DNA of 64,000 nucleotides. Source: Lachnospiraceae bacterium. GTDB lineage: Bacteria > Bacillota > Clostridia > Lachnospirales > Lachnospiraceae. Position numbers and translations under genes: made by a program. The notes under the pieces are model-generated. The model searched no databases. It was not told the DNA's origin and saw only the letters and a list, made by a program, of their open reading frames with translations. The DNA is taken from the NCBI GenBank assembly GCA_028692975.1, contig JAQUWF010000004.1, positions 1-64,000 on the forward strand. The letters are read 5' to 3'. Below, one piece after another: positions 43,254 through 52,767 of the stretch; position 1 is the stretch's first letter, and each line of letters begins with the position of its first letter.

Positions 43254-44327
43254 ATGGAATTGCCAAAAACAATGAAAGCTCTTGTAGCATATGGAAAAGG
43301 AGATTATCGTTTAGAAACAGAATTTCCAGTACCAGAGTGCGGTGATGACGACATTATTATTAAAACGGAAGCGTGTGGTATATGCGCAGGAGATTTGAAA
43401 TGCATGCATGGTGCAGAACGTTTCTGGGGAAATGAGAAGGATCCATCATGGGTACAGCCCCCGTTTATTCCCGGACACGAATTCCTTGGATATATTGTAA
43501 AACTTGGAAAAAATGTTAAGGGATATCAGATTGGGGAGCGCATCACTGCTGATCAGATTGTTCCTTGCGGAGAGTGTAAGTTTTGCAAGTCAGGGAGATA
43601 TTGGATGTGTGAACCGCATGCTACATTTGGTTTTCAGAAAAACAACAATGGAGGCATGGCAGAATATGTAAAATATTCCAAAACAGCGGTATTGCATCGG
43701 GTACCTGAGGATATGCCAGTGATAGATGCTTTGTTGATTGAGCCGTATTCCTGCTCAAAACATTGTATTGATCGTGCACAGATACATAATGATGATGTTG
43801 TTGTTATTTCTGGAGCGGGGACATTAGGACTTGGAATGATTACATATGCAAAAATGCAGAATCCAGAAAAATTAATAGTATTAGATATGCAGGATGGACG
43901 ACTGAAAAAAGCAAAAGAATTTGGAGCCGACATGATTTTCAATCCAGGAAAATGCGATGTGGTAAAAGAAATAAAAAATATTACGGAGGGCTATGGCTGC
44001 GATATTTATGTTGAAGCTACGGGACATCCATCCAGTGTAAAACAAGGGTTAGATATGATACGTAAATTGGGACGGTTTGTAGAATTTAGTGTTTTTGGAA
44101 GTGAAACGACAGTTGATTGGTCAGTAATTGGAGATGGAAAAGAACTGGATTTGCTCGGATCTCACCTGTCACCTTATTGTTTTCCATTTGTGATTGAACA
44201 TATTTATAAAGGTGACCTGAAGACAGATGGAGTTGTTTCATCAATATACGGCTTGGATGAATGGAAGGAAGCGTTTGAGAAGGCAACGGGTATGGATGGA
44301 GATTTAAAGGTTGCATTTAAATTTTAA
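43254..44327 (+). CDS. Zinc-dependent medium-chain polyol/alcohol dehydrogenase
   Basis: A 357-residue medium-chain dehydrogenase. Catalytic zinc ligands are Cys41 (EACGICAGD) and His75-Glu76 (PGHEF). The structural zinc lobe is CGECKFCKSGRYWMC (Cys105, 108, 111, 119). The NAD(P) fold has VISGAGTLGLG. The segment CAGDLKCMHGAERFWGNE recalls erythritol/threitol dehydrogenases, so oxidation of a polyol to a ketose is the best guess; this is from memory of the family. It heads the operon with an importer and an esterase. ATG 43254 follows TTGGAGG. Confidence 0.85.
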   Translation: MELPKTMKALVAYGKGDYRLETEFPVPECGDDDIIIKTEACGICAGDLKCMHGAERFWGNEKDPSWVQPPFIPGHEFLGYIVKLGKNVKGYQIGERITADQIVPCGECKFCKSGRYWMCEPHATFGFQKNNNGGMAEYVKYSKTAVLHRVPEDMPVIDALLIEPYSCSKHCIDRAQIHNDDVVVISGAGTLGLGMITYAKMQNPEKLIVLDMQDGRLKKAKEFGADMIFNPGKCDVVKEIKNITEGYGCDIYVEATGHPSSVKQGLDMIRKLGRFVEFSVFGSETTVDWSVIGDGKELDLLGSHLSPYCFPFVIEHIYKGDLKTDGVVSSIYGLDEWKEAFEKATGMDGDLKVAFKF

Positions 44328-44372
44328 AAGTAATTAAAAAACTATATAAATTAATTTAAGGAGGGTCTTTCT

Positions 44373-45314
44373 ATGAAAAAGACAATGGGAATGGTTGTGA
44401 GTTTAGGATTGGCAGCATCTATGGGGATAGGTTGTTACGCGGCAGAGAATGATAAGTCTCTTACTGTAGGACTGGCATTATCTGGCATTACTTCAAATGC
44501 TATATTTATTGATATGACAAAAGAAATTCAGACAAAATGTGATGAGGCCGGCTATAAACTTATGACAGCAGATATTCAGGATGGTACTGGTACGATTGTC
44601 ACAGCACTTGAAAACTTTATTAATGGTGGATGCGATGTTATCATTTTGCAGAATTCAGCAGAGGAGGCATACGGAGATCTTTTGCAGGATGCATTAGATA
44701 AAGGGATTACGATTGGCTCCTATGATTATGTTTCTGAATATGCACAATATGCAATTTATGCATCAAATGAGGATCTGGGATATCAGATTGGTCAGCAATG
44801 CGGAAATTGGGTAAATGAACATGAGGGAAGTAAAAAAGTTGCTATTTGCGGTTATAGTAGTTTGGATTTCCTGGTAACGAGAGAACAGGGAATTGAAAAA
44901 GGTTTCATGGAAACTTGTCCGGATGGTGAAATTGTGTCTGTACAGGATGCAGGTTATGCAGAAGATGGTGTTGTAGTTGGTGAAAATTTCTTACAGGTTT
45001 GTCCGGACATTCAGGCAGTTATGGGAATTAACGATGGTGGTACACTGGGCGTATATGAGGCATTTAAGGCAGCAGGAAAATCCCTTGAAAAGGATGGCAT
45101 AGGAATCTTTGGATGTGACGCAAGTGCTGATGGTTTGAATGCAGTTAAAGAAGGAGATATGTTTATTTGTACGATGGACTTGGATTTAGTAAATGAAGTA
45201 TCTACATTATATGATCGTTGTGTGGAAACAGCTCTTACAGGAGAGGTTGATGAGAGTGTCGCTGAAGAGGTATATCCAATTATACCAGTGTATCTTGCTG
45301 ATTTAACTGATTAA
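44373..45314 (+). CDS. CUT2 sugar-binding protein
   Basis: A 313-residue binding protein with an N-terminal signal (about 1-23, GIGCYAAEN). A Cys is present in that signal, but the flanking residues fit a lipobox poorly. The mature part begins LTVGLALSGITSNAIFIDMT. The family segment CDVIILQNSAEEAYGDLLQ near residue 90 and MGINDGGTLGVYEAF are clear. ATG 44373 follows AAGGAGGG. Transport of a polyol or its glycoside is suggested by the dehydrogenase and esterase neighbours. Confidence 0.9.
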   Translation: MKKTMGMVVSLGLAASMGIGCYAAENDKSLTVGLALSGITSNAIFIDMTKEIQTKCDEAGYKLMTADIQDGTGTIVTALENFINGGCDVIILQNSAEEAYGDLLQDALDKGITIGSYDYVSEYAQYAIYASNEDLGYQIGQQCGNWVNEHEGSKKVAICGYSSLDFLVTREQGIEKGFMETCPDGEIVSVQDAGYAEDGVVVGENFLQVCPDIQAVMGINDGGTLGVYEAFKAAGKSLEKDGIGIFGCDASADGLNAVKEGDMFICTMDLDLVNEVSTLYDRCVETALTGEVDESVAEEVYPIIPVYLADLTD

Positions 45315-45334
45315 TTAATAATAACGGATGAAAT

Positions 45335-45364
45335 GTTTCTGCCTGCAGTTTTGCAGGTAGAAAC
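45335..45364 (+). repeat. Stem-loop between binding protein and ATPase
   Basis: GTTTCTGCCTGCA (45335-45347) pairs with TGCAGGTAGAAAC (about 45352-45364), giving a near-perfect 13-bp stem 25 bp before the ATPase start. Confidence 0.85.
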
Positions 45365-45389
45365 AATATTCTTTTGGGGAGCTAATTCT

Positions 45390-46877
45390 ATGGCAGAAAC
45401 AATACTTGATTTAAAAAATATAACAAAAATATATCCTGGGGTTAAGGCATTGGATTCTGTGTCTTTTGATTTACACCAGGGAGAGATTCATGCATTAATA
45501 GGTGAGAATGGTGCTGGAAAATCAACTCTTATAAAAACTTTGTCAGGAGCAGTTATTCCAGATGCTGGAAAGATTTGTTTTGAAGGAGTTGATTATATGA
45601 GTATGACTCCTCAATTATCTAAAAGTCTTGGAATTGAAATTATTTATCAGGAATTTAATTTAATGCCATCGCTTTCGGTTGCAGAAAATATATTTATGGG
45701 TGAAAGGATTGGTTCTAAAACTATCTTTAATAGAGTTATCATTGAAAAGAAAACAAAGGAAATTTTTGCAACTATGGGCATTAATGATATTGATCCGCAT
45801 AAACCAGTTAAAGAACTATCCGTTGCATATATGCAATTGGTAGAGATTGCAAGATCCCTATCCAAAAATGTAAAGGTGTTGGTGATGGATGAACCTACAG
45901 CTCCATTGACAGAAGATGAGGTTGAGATCCTTTTTGATATTATAGGTAAATTAAAAAAGAAGGGAGTTTCAATTATTTTTATTTCCCACAGACTAAAAGA
46001 AATATTTAGAATAGCAGATCGAGTAACTGTTATGCGGGATGGAAAAAAGATTGAAACTAATAAAATTGAGCAAATAACACGCGAAAAGCTAATAAAATCA
46101 ATGGTGGGCCGTGAACTGAATAATACGTATCCACAAAAAGAGTGCAGTATTGGAGAGGAAATACTAAGACTGGAGAATGTTAGTGGAAATGGTGATAAGA
46201 ATATTTCGTTTGCCTTACATAAAGGAGAGATTCTGGGATTAGCGGGTTTGGTAGGAGCAGGAAGAACAGAATTGGCGCGCCTATTATTTGGAGCAGACCC
46301 AATGGAAGGCGGAAGAGTTTTTCTTGAAAATGAGATTTATAACATAAAATCACCCAAACAGGCAATTGAAAAAGGGGTAGGGCTAATTCCAGAAGATAGA
46401 AAAACACAAGGATTAATATTAAATTTTTCCATTATATGGAATACAACAATGCCAATTTTGAAGCAAATTTCCAAAATAGGAATTATAGACAAGAAAAGAG
46501 AAGCGGTGTTGGTTAAAAAACTTGTTAAGGAGTTAATTATAAAAACTCCAAGTGAGAAACAAATTGTATCAAATTTATCTGGTGGAAATCAGCAAAAAGT
46601 AGTATTGGCAAAATGGCTTGCGGCAAACTGTAAAGTACTGATATTCGATGAACCTACGAGGGGTATTGACGTTGGTGCAAAATATGAAATATATAAATTG
46701 ATGAATAAGCTTTGTGAAGAAGGCGTTGGTATTATTATGATTTCTTCAGACATGGAAGAGTTGATTGCTATGTCTGATAGAATGATCGTACTTTGCGAGG
46801 GAGAACAGTCGGGGCAACTTGCAAAAAATGATTTTTCACAAGAGATAATTCTTGCATATGCATCAGGTTCAAAATAA
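45390..46877 (+). CDS. CUT2 ABC ATPase with two nucleotide-binding domains
   Basis: A 495-residue RbsA-type ATPase. NBD1 has GENGAGKST, VLVMDEPTAPLT and the degenerate signature LSVAYMQLVEIARSL. NBD2 has LVGAGRTEL, LSGGNQQKVVLAKWL and DEPTRGIDVGAK. ATG 45390 follows GGGGAG, 25 bp after the stem-loop; an earlier in-frame start runs through the stem-loop and is rejected. Confidence 0.94.
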   Translation: MAETILDLKNITKIYPGVKALDSVSFDLHQGEIHALIGENGAGKSTLIKTLSGAVIPDAGKICFEGVDYMSMTPQLSKSLGIEIIYQEFNLMPSLSVAENIFMGERIGSKTIFNRVIIEKKTKEIFATMGINDIDPHKPVKELSVAYMQLVEIARSLSKNVKVLVMDEPTAPLTEDEVEILFDIIGKLKKKGVSIIFISHRLKEIFRIADRVTVMRDGKKIETNKIEQITREKLIKSMVGRELNNTYPQKECSIGEEILRLENVSGNGDKNISFALHKGEILGLAGLVGAGRTELARLLFGADPMEGGRVFLENEIYNIKSPKQAIEKGVGLIPEDRKTQGLILNFSIIWNTTMPILKQISKIGIIDKKREAVLVKKLVKELIIKTPSEKQIVSNLSGGNQQKVVLAKWLAANCKVLIFDEPTRGIDVGAKYEIYKLMNKLCEEGVGIIMISSDMEELIAMSDRMIVLCEGEQSGQLAKNDFSQEIILAYASGSK

Positions 46878-46902
46878 ACGAGGCATAGAAAGGCTGATTA
46901 GG

Positions 46903-47862
46903 ATGAAAGCGAAACTTAAAAAGAATGTTGTTTGGTTAATGCTGATTGCATTAATAATAATCTTTAGCATGGAAACACCATATTTTTTTACTCAGGGAAA
47001 TTTGATTACGATATTACGTCAGGTTAGTAATACAGGTATTATTACGGTAGGCATGTCACTTGTGGTTATTGGCGGTGGAATTGATCTATCGGTTGGCACA
47101 CAAATGGGATTGAATGGTATGGTAACTGCCTTATTGTTAACCACTTCAGGCTTACCAGTTGTAATCTGTTGTTTAATTGGAATTTTACTTAGTGCTTTTA
47201 TAGGATTTATAAATGGAACGATCATCACATTTACGAAAATGCCTCCGTTAATTGCAACACTGGGAATGTCTTATATATGTAAGGGCTTCGCATATCTGAT
47301 CACAGGCGGTTTTCCGGTATATGGTCTGCCAGAGCAGATAAAAGTATTAGGGCAGGGGTACATTGGGGGAGTATTTCCGGTATGTGTATTAATTTTAATC
47401 ATTGTCATTGCGTGTGGTGCTTTTGTATTAAATAAGACACATTTTGGACGTCAGGCATATGCAATAGGGAGTAATGAAGAAGCTGCAAGATTAACTGGTG
47501 TAAATGTTAACCGGGTTCGCATCAGCCTATATACAATTTCAGGTATGCTGGCAGGGTTATCAGGAGTTGTACTTATGTCCAGAACAAATTCAGGACAGGC
47601 AACATCAGGAACGGGAAGTGAGATGGATGCGCTGATAGCATGCGTTGTCGGAGGAATAAGTGTTGTTGGCGGTGAAGGCAATGCTACAGGAATTATTGGT
47701 GGTATGTTGGTTATGGGAGTTCTTGCAAATGGTATGGCTGTTATGGGCATGAGTGAATATAGTCAGACACTTGTAAAGGGGTTGGTTCTGGTTGCGGTTG
47801 TTGCTCTTGACAGCTTTACAAAAACATACACACAAAAAGTTAAAATTTCTAAGGTAGATTAA
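46903..47862 (+). CDS. CUT2 ABC permease
   Basis: A 319-residue RbsC-type permease with about nine helices. Motifs are VVIGGGIDLSVGTQMG, PPLIATLGMSYICKGFAYL, AIGSNEEAARLTGVN and CVVGGISVVGGEGNATG. The start at 46903 is preceded by AAAGG at slightly long spacing; the frame opens inside the ATPase gene, so the exact start is uncertain. Confidence 0.92.
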   Translation: MKAKLKKNVVWLMLIALIIIFSMETPYFFTQGNLITILRQVSNTGIITVGMSLVVIGGGIDLSVGTQMGLNGMVTALLLTTSGLPVVICCLIGILLSAFIGFINGTIITFTKMPPLIATLGMSYICKGFAYLITGGFPVYGLPEQIKVLGQGYIGGVFPVCVLILIIVIACGAFVLNKTHFGRQAYAIGSNEEAARLTGVNVNRVRISLYTISGMLAGLSGVVLMSRTNSGQATSGTGSEMDALIACVVGGISVVGGEGNATGIIGGMLVMGVLANGMAVMGMSEYSQTLVKGLVLVAVVALDSFTKTYTQKVKISKVD

Positions 47863-47881
47863 AAGAGAGAGGGTGAAAGGG

Positions 47882-48724
47882 ATGGGATATTATTCAGGTA
47901 CGTTTTTTTCAAGAGTATTGGATATGGATACTCAGCTCGGTGTAATACTTCCGCAGGATTCCAGAAAACATAATGGAGTTGAGTTAATCAAGGAAGGAGT
48001 GGAGCCTAGTGCAAAACCTAAAACTTTAATATTATTACATGGATTAGGAGATAATTATCTGGCGTGGCAGGCGAGAACATCAATCCTTCGCTATGCAGAA
48101 GAATATGATGTTGCGGTACTAATGCCGGAAGTAGCAAGAAGCTTTTACACAGATATGGCTTCGGGCAGAAAATATTTCACCTATATTACCGAAGAACTTC
48201 CAAAATATGCAGCCAGTGTATTCAATTTAAGTGTTAGCCCGGAAGATTTAATGATAGCAGGACTGTCAATGGGAGGATATGGAGCTTTAAAATGTGGTCT
48301 GACGTATCCAGAACGCTATTTGGGAGTAGGTGTGTTTTCTTCAGCATGGGATATAAAAAAGATTCTTATGGATGAAAATGCCTTGACAAATGCTTTTGAC
48401 CATGATGAAGTCAGAAAAGACAGAGACGCAATTATGGGGCGGGAGCAAGAAGTTCCAGAAGAATCTGATATAAACAAGTTATTTGAAAAGATAACAGAAA
48501 AGAAGGGACATCCCAAATTTTATCAGGTTTGTGGTACGGAAGATTTCTTATATAGTCAAAATCAAGAGTTAAAAGAAAAATTTGTACAAAGTGGACTGGA
48601 TTTCGTATATAGTGAAATGCCGGGATGCCATGAATGGGCAGTTTGGGATAGAGCAATCCAGTACTTGTTAGATTATTTTATCAGGGGAAATAAGCCAGCA
48701 GATAAATATACTTTGTGTTGTTGA
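47882..48724 (+). CDS. Serine esterase, tributyrin esterase / FrmB family
   Basis: A 280-residue alpha/beta hydrolase. The oxyanion region is LLHGLGDNYLAWQ, the nucleophile elbow is GLSMGGYGA near residue 125, and the catalytic His is in MPGCHEWAVWD near the C-terminus. The group includes carbohydrate esterases and S-formylglutathione hydrolases. No signal peptide is seen, so it may remove acyl groups from the imported compound in the cytoplasm. ATG 47882 follows AGAGAGGG; a GTG 9 bp upstream overlaps this site. It closes the operon. Confidence 0.88.
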   Translation: MGYYSGTFFSRVLDMDTQLGVILPQDSRKHNGVELIKEGVEPSAKPKTLILLHGLGDNYLAWQARTSILRYAEEYDVAVLMPEVARSFYTDMASGRKYFTYITEELPKYAASVFNLSVSPEDLMIAGLSMGGYGALKCGLTYPERYLGVGVFSSAWDIKKILMDENALTNAFDHDEVRKDRDAIMGREQEVPEESDINKLFEKITEKKGHPKFYQVCGTEDFLYSQNQELKEKFVQSGLDFVYSEMPGCHEWAVWDRAIQYLLDYFIRGNKPADKYTLCC

Positions 48725-48748
48725 TTGTGTGAAAGCTGTCTGCAGAAT

Positions 48749-48795
48749 AAAAATGACCATGCAAGAGAGTAAATCTTGAGCATGGTCATTTTTAA
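48749..48795. terminator. Terminator, copy 1 flanking the second Rpn gene
   Basis: AAAAATGACCATGC pairs with GCATGGTCATTTTT around the loop AAGAGAGTAAATCTTGA. It ends the esterase operon. An almost identical hairpin recurs at 50171-50215 after the Rpn gene. The 290 bp from here to the Rpn start show no gene. Confidence 0.92.
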
Positions 48796-49087
48796 AATTT
48801 ATCATAGGACGTTCATGAATGAAACTGTAACGAGCAATAACCACTGCATTACTCTATTTTAGTAAAATATAACAAAACCATATGCTCATATTCGCTGGGC
48901 TGTATTAATCATAAAACCACTTGACACCCAATTCAACACTTGCTAAACTAAACTTACATATCAGGGAACTTTCTAAACCGTTCGGTTGTCAAATCCCCAT
49001 ATGAAGCTAATTGAATATGGCGGAGAGAAAAGACACAGGGCGGCTGCGTCAGTTTTTCTTTCGCCAGCTTATGAAAGGAGAATTGTT

Positions 49088-50014
49088 ATGCAGAGAAGAA
49101 AGCTGGAAGACCTGAATTTGCTGGATGATTTTTTGTTTGGATCAGTAGTAACTTACCCGGGCATAGGTGAAGCATTTAGCCGAGAACTCCTTGAGATAAT
49201 TTTCGAAAGGCATTTCGGAAAGCTTAAGGTAGTTCCGCAAAAGGTTTACTATGGAAGTGATACAGATAGGCATGGAGCGAGGCTGGATGTATATCTGGAG
49301 GAGGGGAAGGAGCAGGATTGGCCAGATGCAACAGAGCAGGGGCGCGCGGATCTGTCGGAGCAGAGATTGGAAAAAAGTTTCGAAAATCAGAATATCACGA
49401 TTTATGACGTAGAACCGGATAGGGATGACAGAAAAGTTTCAGTAAAAGCATTGCCAAAGAGGGTGCGTTTTTATCACGCAAAGATTGATGCGCAGAGTCT
49501 GGAAGCAGGAGAAAGCTACCATTCTTTAAAAAGTGTGATTATTATTATGATTATGCCGTATGATCCATTTGGATTGGATCGTATGGTATATACCATCAGG
49601 AGCAGTTGTATAGAGGTCCCGGAAATGCCATATGATGATGGTGCCAAAACATTGTTTTTGTACAGCAGGGGAAAAGAAGGCGATCCACCGGAGAAATTAA
49701 AGCAACTGCTTCATTATATGGAAGAAACCACAGATTCCAATGCCAGCAATGATGCACTCCGGGAAATGCATCAGATGGTGAAAAAAGTGAAGCAGGACAG
49801 GGAGGTGTCACTTGGATATATGAAAATTTTTGAGAGGGAAGAAATGCTGAGGGAAGAAGGACTTCAACAGGGATTTCGGGAAGGAAGTATAAAAAGTTTT
49901 GTAGAAGCCTGCAAAGAATTTAACGCTACACAGGAAGATATCAGACGCAGATTGCAGGAAAAATTCAGCCTGTCGGAAAAAGAGGCGGAGGATTACCTTA
50001 TTAAGTACTGGTAA
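49088..50014 (+). CDS. Rpn-family PD-(D/E)XK nuclease / putative transposase
   Basis: A 308-residue Rpn-type protein, the same length as that at 22049 but very different in sequence. The N-terminal half has LDDFLFGSVV, a feature of this superfamily, and GARLDVYLEEG as the likely active-site Asp segment. The C-terminal part is charged and helical, ending EAEDYLIKYW. ATG 49088 follows GAAAGGAG; an earlier in-frame start at 48986 lacks a ribosome site. A possible internal start at MLREEGLQQG has only a weak site. It lies between two copies of the local terminator. Confidence 0.8.
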   Translation: MQRRKLEDLNLLDDFLFGSVVTYPGIGEAFSRELLEIIFERHFGKLKVVPQKVYYGSDTDRHGARLDVYLEEGKEQDWPDATEQGRADLSEQRLEKSFENQNITIYDVEPDRDDRKVSVKALPKRVRFYHAKIDAQSLEAGESYHSLKSVIIIMIMPYDPFGLDRMVYTIRSSCIEVPEMPYDDGAKTLFLYSRGKEGDPPEKLKQLLHYMEETTDSNASNDALREMHQMVKKVKQDREVSLGYMKIFEREEMLREEGLQQGFREGSIKSFVEACKEFNATQEDIRRRLQEKFSLSEKEAEDYLIKYW

Positions 50015-50170
50015 AATTTCCTGGAGGTGACAGTTTTGTCGCAGTGCGCACGGCAGCGGGAAAGACACGCCGAAGGCGGTGAGGTTCATCATGGGGTGGA
50101 TTCTGAGAGAGGATCGGGATCATACTGACCAGGAAGCAAATTATGGGTTTGAAAAAAAATCACAGATATT

Positions 50171-50215
50171 AAAAATGACCATGCAAGAGAAAAATCTTGA
50201 GCATGGTCATTTTTT
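50171..50215. terminator. Terminator, copy 2 flanking the second Rpn gene
   Basis: The same stem as at 48749-48795 (AAAAATGACCATGC and GCATGGTCATTTTT). The copies differ only in the loop (GAAAAATC against GAGTAAATC). The 156 bp between the Rpn stop and this hairpin show no gene. Confidence 0.92.
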
Positions 50216-50278
50216 TATCAGCATACAAGTAAAGGCCCAGTGGACATTTATCTTGTTGTATTTATCATAGCTGAGCTG

Positions 50279-50339
50279 AAAATATTACACTTATAACGAA
50301 ATTAAATATGTTTTGTAAAAAGACAATCATATATATAAT
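50279..50339 (+). promoter_or_regulatory. Activator-type site and -10 box of the first GRE gene
   Basis: The motif AAAATATTACACTT, then TAAC and GAAAT (50279-50302), is repeated before the second GRE gene at 52656-52679 with 22 of 24 matches. The -10 box TATAAT (50334-50339) has no good -35 box, which suits activation by an AraC-type regulator such as that at 60201. Confidence 0.65.
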
Positions 50340-50399
50340 AGTTACAAACGTGAAGAAACAAAGTGTATTAAACTGTGCAAGTTGACGAAAGGAGTAAGT

Positions 50400-52640
50400 A
50401 TGATAGTAAAGGATTCGTATCAAATCTCTACAGAACCCATAAGGACAAAACGCATAACAGAGCTATATAAAGAAATTACAAATTCTGAATGCGGCGTATG
50501 CGCAGAAAGAGGAAAGCTGCTTACGGAGTATTATAGGAACCATACCGATGAAGTACCAATTGTAAAAAGAGCCAAAGCAATAGATTATGTCCTGCAGAAT
50601 ATGAGCATATATCTGCTGCCCGGGAGCTTATTTGCGGGAAACCAAGCATCGCATCCAAGATGGGCCCCCCTGTTTCCGGAATACGACATGGAATGGATCG
50701 AAGAGGAAATGATCAGAGAAATGCCGTATGCGCTAAACAAACGACCGGCGGATCGTTATATTTTAAGAGAAGAGGATAAGCCGGTTATACAGGAAATCTG
50801 TGACTGGTGGAAGGGAAAGACCATTACAAGCATGCTGCGAACCAGACTGCCCAGGGAGGCATTAGCCACTCACTATGACATAAAAGCGGCTGATATAGGG
50901 GCATACTTTCAGGGGGGTGACGGGCATTTTGCGCCGGATTACCCATGGCTGCTTCAGAACGGTATTCAGACGATCATAGATCAATGTAATCAGAGGCGTG
51001 AAATGCTTGACTACAAGAATGATCCGGAATGTATAAAAAAGAAAGACTTTTATGATGCAGCTATTATCAGCGCCAACGCAATCATAAAATTTGCGTCCAG
51101 GTATGCTGAGCTTGCGGAAGGGATGTCTGAAAATGAAAGTGATGAAATAAGAAAAAAAGAACTGCAGGATATTGCGTCCATGTGCCGCTATATACCGGGA
51201 AAAGCTCCGCGGAATTTTAAAGAGGCACTGCAGCTTTTGATTTTGGTACATATTTGTATACAAATAGAAGACAATGGTGCAGGGGTGTCTTTTGGCAGAT
51301 ACGATCAGTTCATGCAGCCTTTTTACAGGCAGGGAATAAAAGAAGGCACAATAACAAGAGAACAGGCAGTGGAAATGACAGAAAATTTCTTCATTCAGAT
51401 ATATTGCTGCAATAAAGTGCGAAGCTGGACAGACACGGATTTCTTTAGAGGGGTACCAATGTTTCAGAATCTGACCATTGGAGGAGTAGATCCGGAAACA
51501 ATGGATGATGCAACAAATGATATGAGTTATATTACGCTGGATGCAACGTATAATACTAGGGTGCCGCAGCCCTCCTTAACGGTGCGTTTTCATAAAAAAA
51601 CACCTCTGGAATTTAAGATGCGAACAGCCGAAGTTATACGTCTGGGTATGGGAATTCCCTCGATATTTAATGATGAAGTATACACCCGTGCTATGATGAA
51701 CATCGGGTACGAAATGAAAGATGCATATAATTACTGCATCATTGGCTGTATTGAACCGGGTGTTCCTGGATTGCTGGGAGGACGTACCGGAGGCGCGTGG
51801 CTGAATTGCACAAAAGTATTGGAAATGACACTGTACAACGGCCGGGATCCAAGAACCGGAATCTGTCTCCGGAAAAATAGTAATAATAAGGACTTAAGCA
51901 CCTTTGAGAATTACCAGGAATTGGAAGAAGCTTTTTCTGATCAGATGAAATATTATATAAAGATAGAATCAATTTTAGAAAATACGATTGACCAGGTATG
52001 GGAGGAAATGACGGAGGAACCGATGGCTGCCATATTTGGCTGCCCCACTACGACAATTCCACGGGGAAAACCGATTAAACAGGGTGGAGCGAAATATGAC
52101 CTGACCGGACAGCAGACCATAGGGACTGCCAACATTGCAAACAGTCTGTATGCGATAAAAAAACTGGTATTTGAAGATAAGAAAATTACGGGAGCACAGC
52201 TATTACATGCACTAAAAGAAAACTGGAACGATGAAACTACCGTGCCAACAGCAAGACAGATTCAATCCATGTGTCTGTCTGTGGAAAAATACGGAAATGA
52301 TTTTGATGAAGTAGACTTTATAGCGCGGGATATGATGGCGATGATTGCTGCTGAATTGTCTTCCTGTAAGAACACAAGATATGGAAAAGGGCCGATTGGA
52401 GGAACTTTGCATTGCTCCACAAGTACTGTATCCAGCAATACGCCTTTTGGAAAGGTGTGTGGTGCAACGCCGGATGGAAGGGAAGCGTTTATGCCGGTTG
52501 CGGATGGGCAGTCCCCGATGAGAGGAACTGATATGAATGGACCAACAGCCGCGATTGCCTCTGTTGCAAAACTCCATAATGAGTTGTTTTCGTGTGGCTC
52601 CCTGTATAACATGAAGTTTTCTCCGGAAGAACTGGCATAA
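50400..52640 (+). CDS. Glycyl radical enzyme catalytic barrel lacking its glycyl domain (1)
   Basis: A 746-residue glycyl radical enzyme of the PFL-like dehydratase/lyase superfamily. The thiyl-radical Cys450 and base Glu452 lie in IIGCIEPG, the C-x-E pattern of eliminating enzymes, not the Cys-Cys pair of pyruvate formate-lyase. Other family segments include GHFAPDYPW, GAGVSFGRYDQFMQPFY and SPMRGTDMNGPTAAIASVAK. The protein stops at NMKFSPEELA, where relatives continue for about 80 more residues into the glycyl radical loop. That domain is encoded separately at 55094. ATG 50400 follows GAAAGGAG. The reaction is unknown; context suggests an imported sugar or polyol. Confidence 0.9.
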   Translation: MIVKDSYQISTEPIRTKRITELYKEITNSECGVCAERGKLLTEYYRNHTDEVPIVKRAKAIDYVLQNMSIYLLPGSLFAGNQASHPRWAPLFPEYDMEWIEEEMIREMPYALNKRPADRYILREEDKPVIQEICDWWKGKTITSMLRTRLPREALATHYDIKAADIGAYFQGGDGHFAPDYPWLLQNGIQTIIDQCNQRREMLDYKNDPECIKKKDFYDAAIISANAIIKFASRYAELAEGMSENESDEIRKKELQDIASMCRYIPGKAPRNFKEALQLLILVHICIQIEDNGAGVSFGRYDQFMQPFYRQGIKEGTITREQAVEMTENFFIQIYCCNKVRSWTDTDFFRGVPMFQNLTIGGVDPETMDDATNDMSYITLDATYNTRVPQPSLTVRFHKKTPLEFKMRTAEVIRLGMGIPSIFNDEVYTRAMMNIGYEMKDAYNYCIIGCIEPGVPGLLGGRTGGAWLNCTKVLEMTLYNGRDPRTGICLRKNSNNKDLSTFENYQELEEAFSDQMKYYIKIESILENTIDQVWEEMTEEPMAAIFGCPTTTIPRGKPIKQGGAKYDLTGQQTIGTANIANSLYAIKKLVFEDKKITGAQLLHALKENWNDETTVPTARQIQSMCLSVEKYGNDFDEVDFIARDMMAMIAAELSSCKNTRYGKGPIGGTLHCSTSTVSSNTPFGKVCGATPDGREAFMPVADGQSPMRGTDMNGPTAAIASVAKLHNELFSCGSLYNMKFSPEELA

Positions 52641-52655
52641 TAAAAACAGTACCTT

Positions 52656-52716
52656 AAAATATTACACTTTTAACAAAATATTATAGGTTTTTAAAAAAAT
52701 ACACAATAGTTATAAT
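52656..52716 (+). promoter_or_regulatory. Activator-type site and -10 box of the second GRE gene
   Basis: The 24-bp motif at 52656-52679 (AAAATATTACACTT, TAAC, AAAAT) is followed by TATAAT at 52711-52716. Its distance to the -10 box is the same as at the first GRE gene (32 bp from motif end to box start), and no -35 box is evident. Confidence 0.65.
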
Positions 52717-52767
52717 GTAAATAACTTAAAAATTGACGGAATGAATAAATAAAAAAGGAGAAATGCT

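Noticed and set aside
50079..50270. 63-codon frame after the second Rpn gene
   Set aside because: It runs through the terminator hairpin and has no family resemblance.
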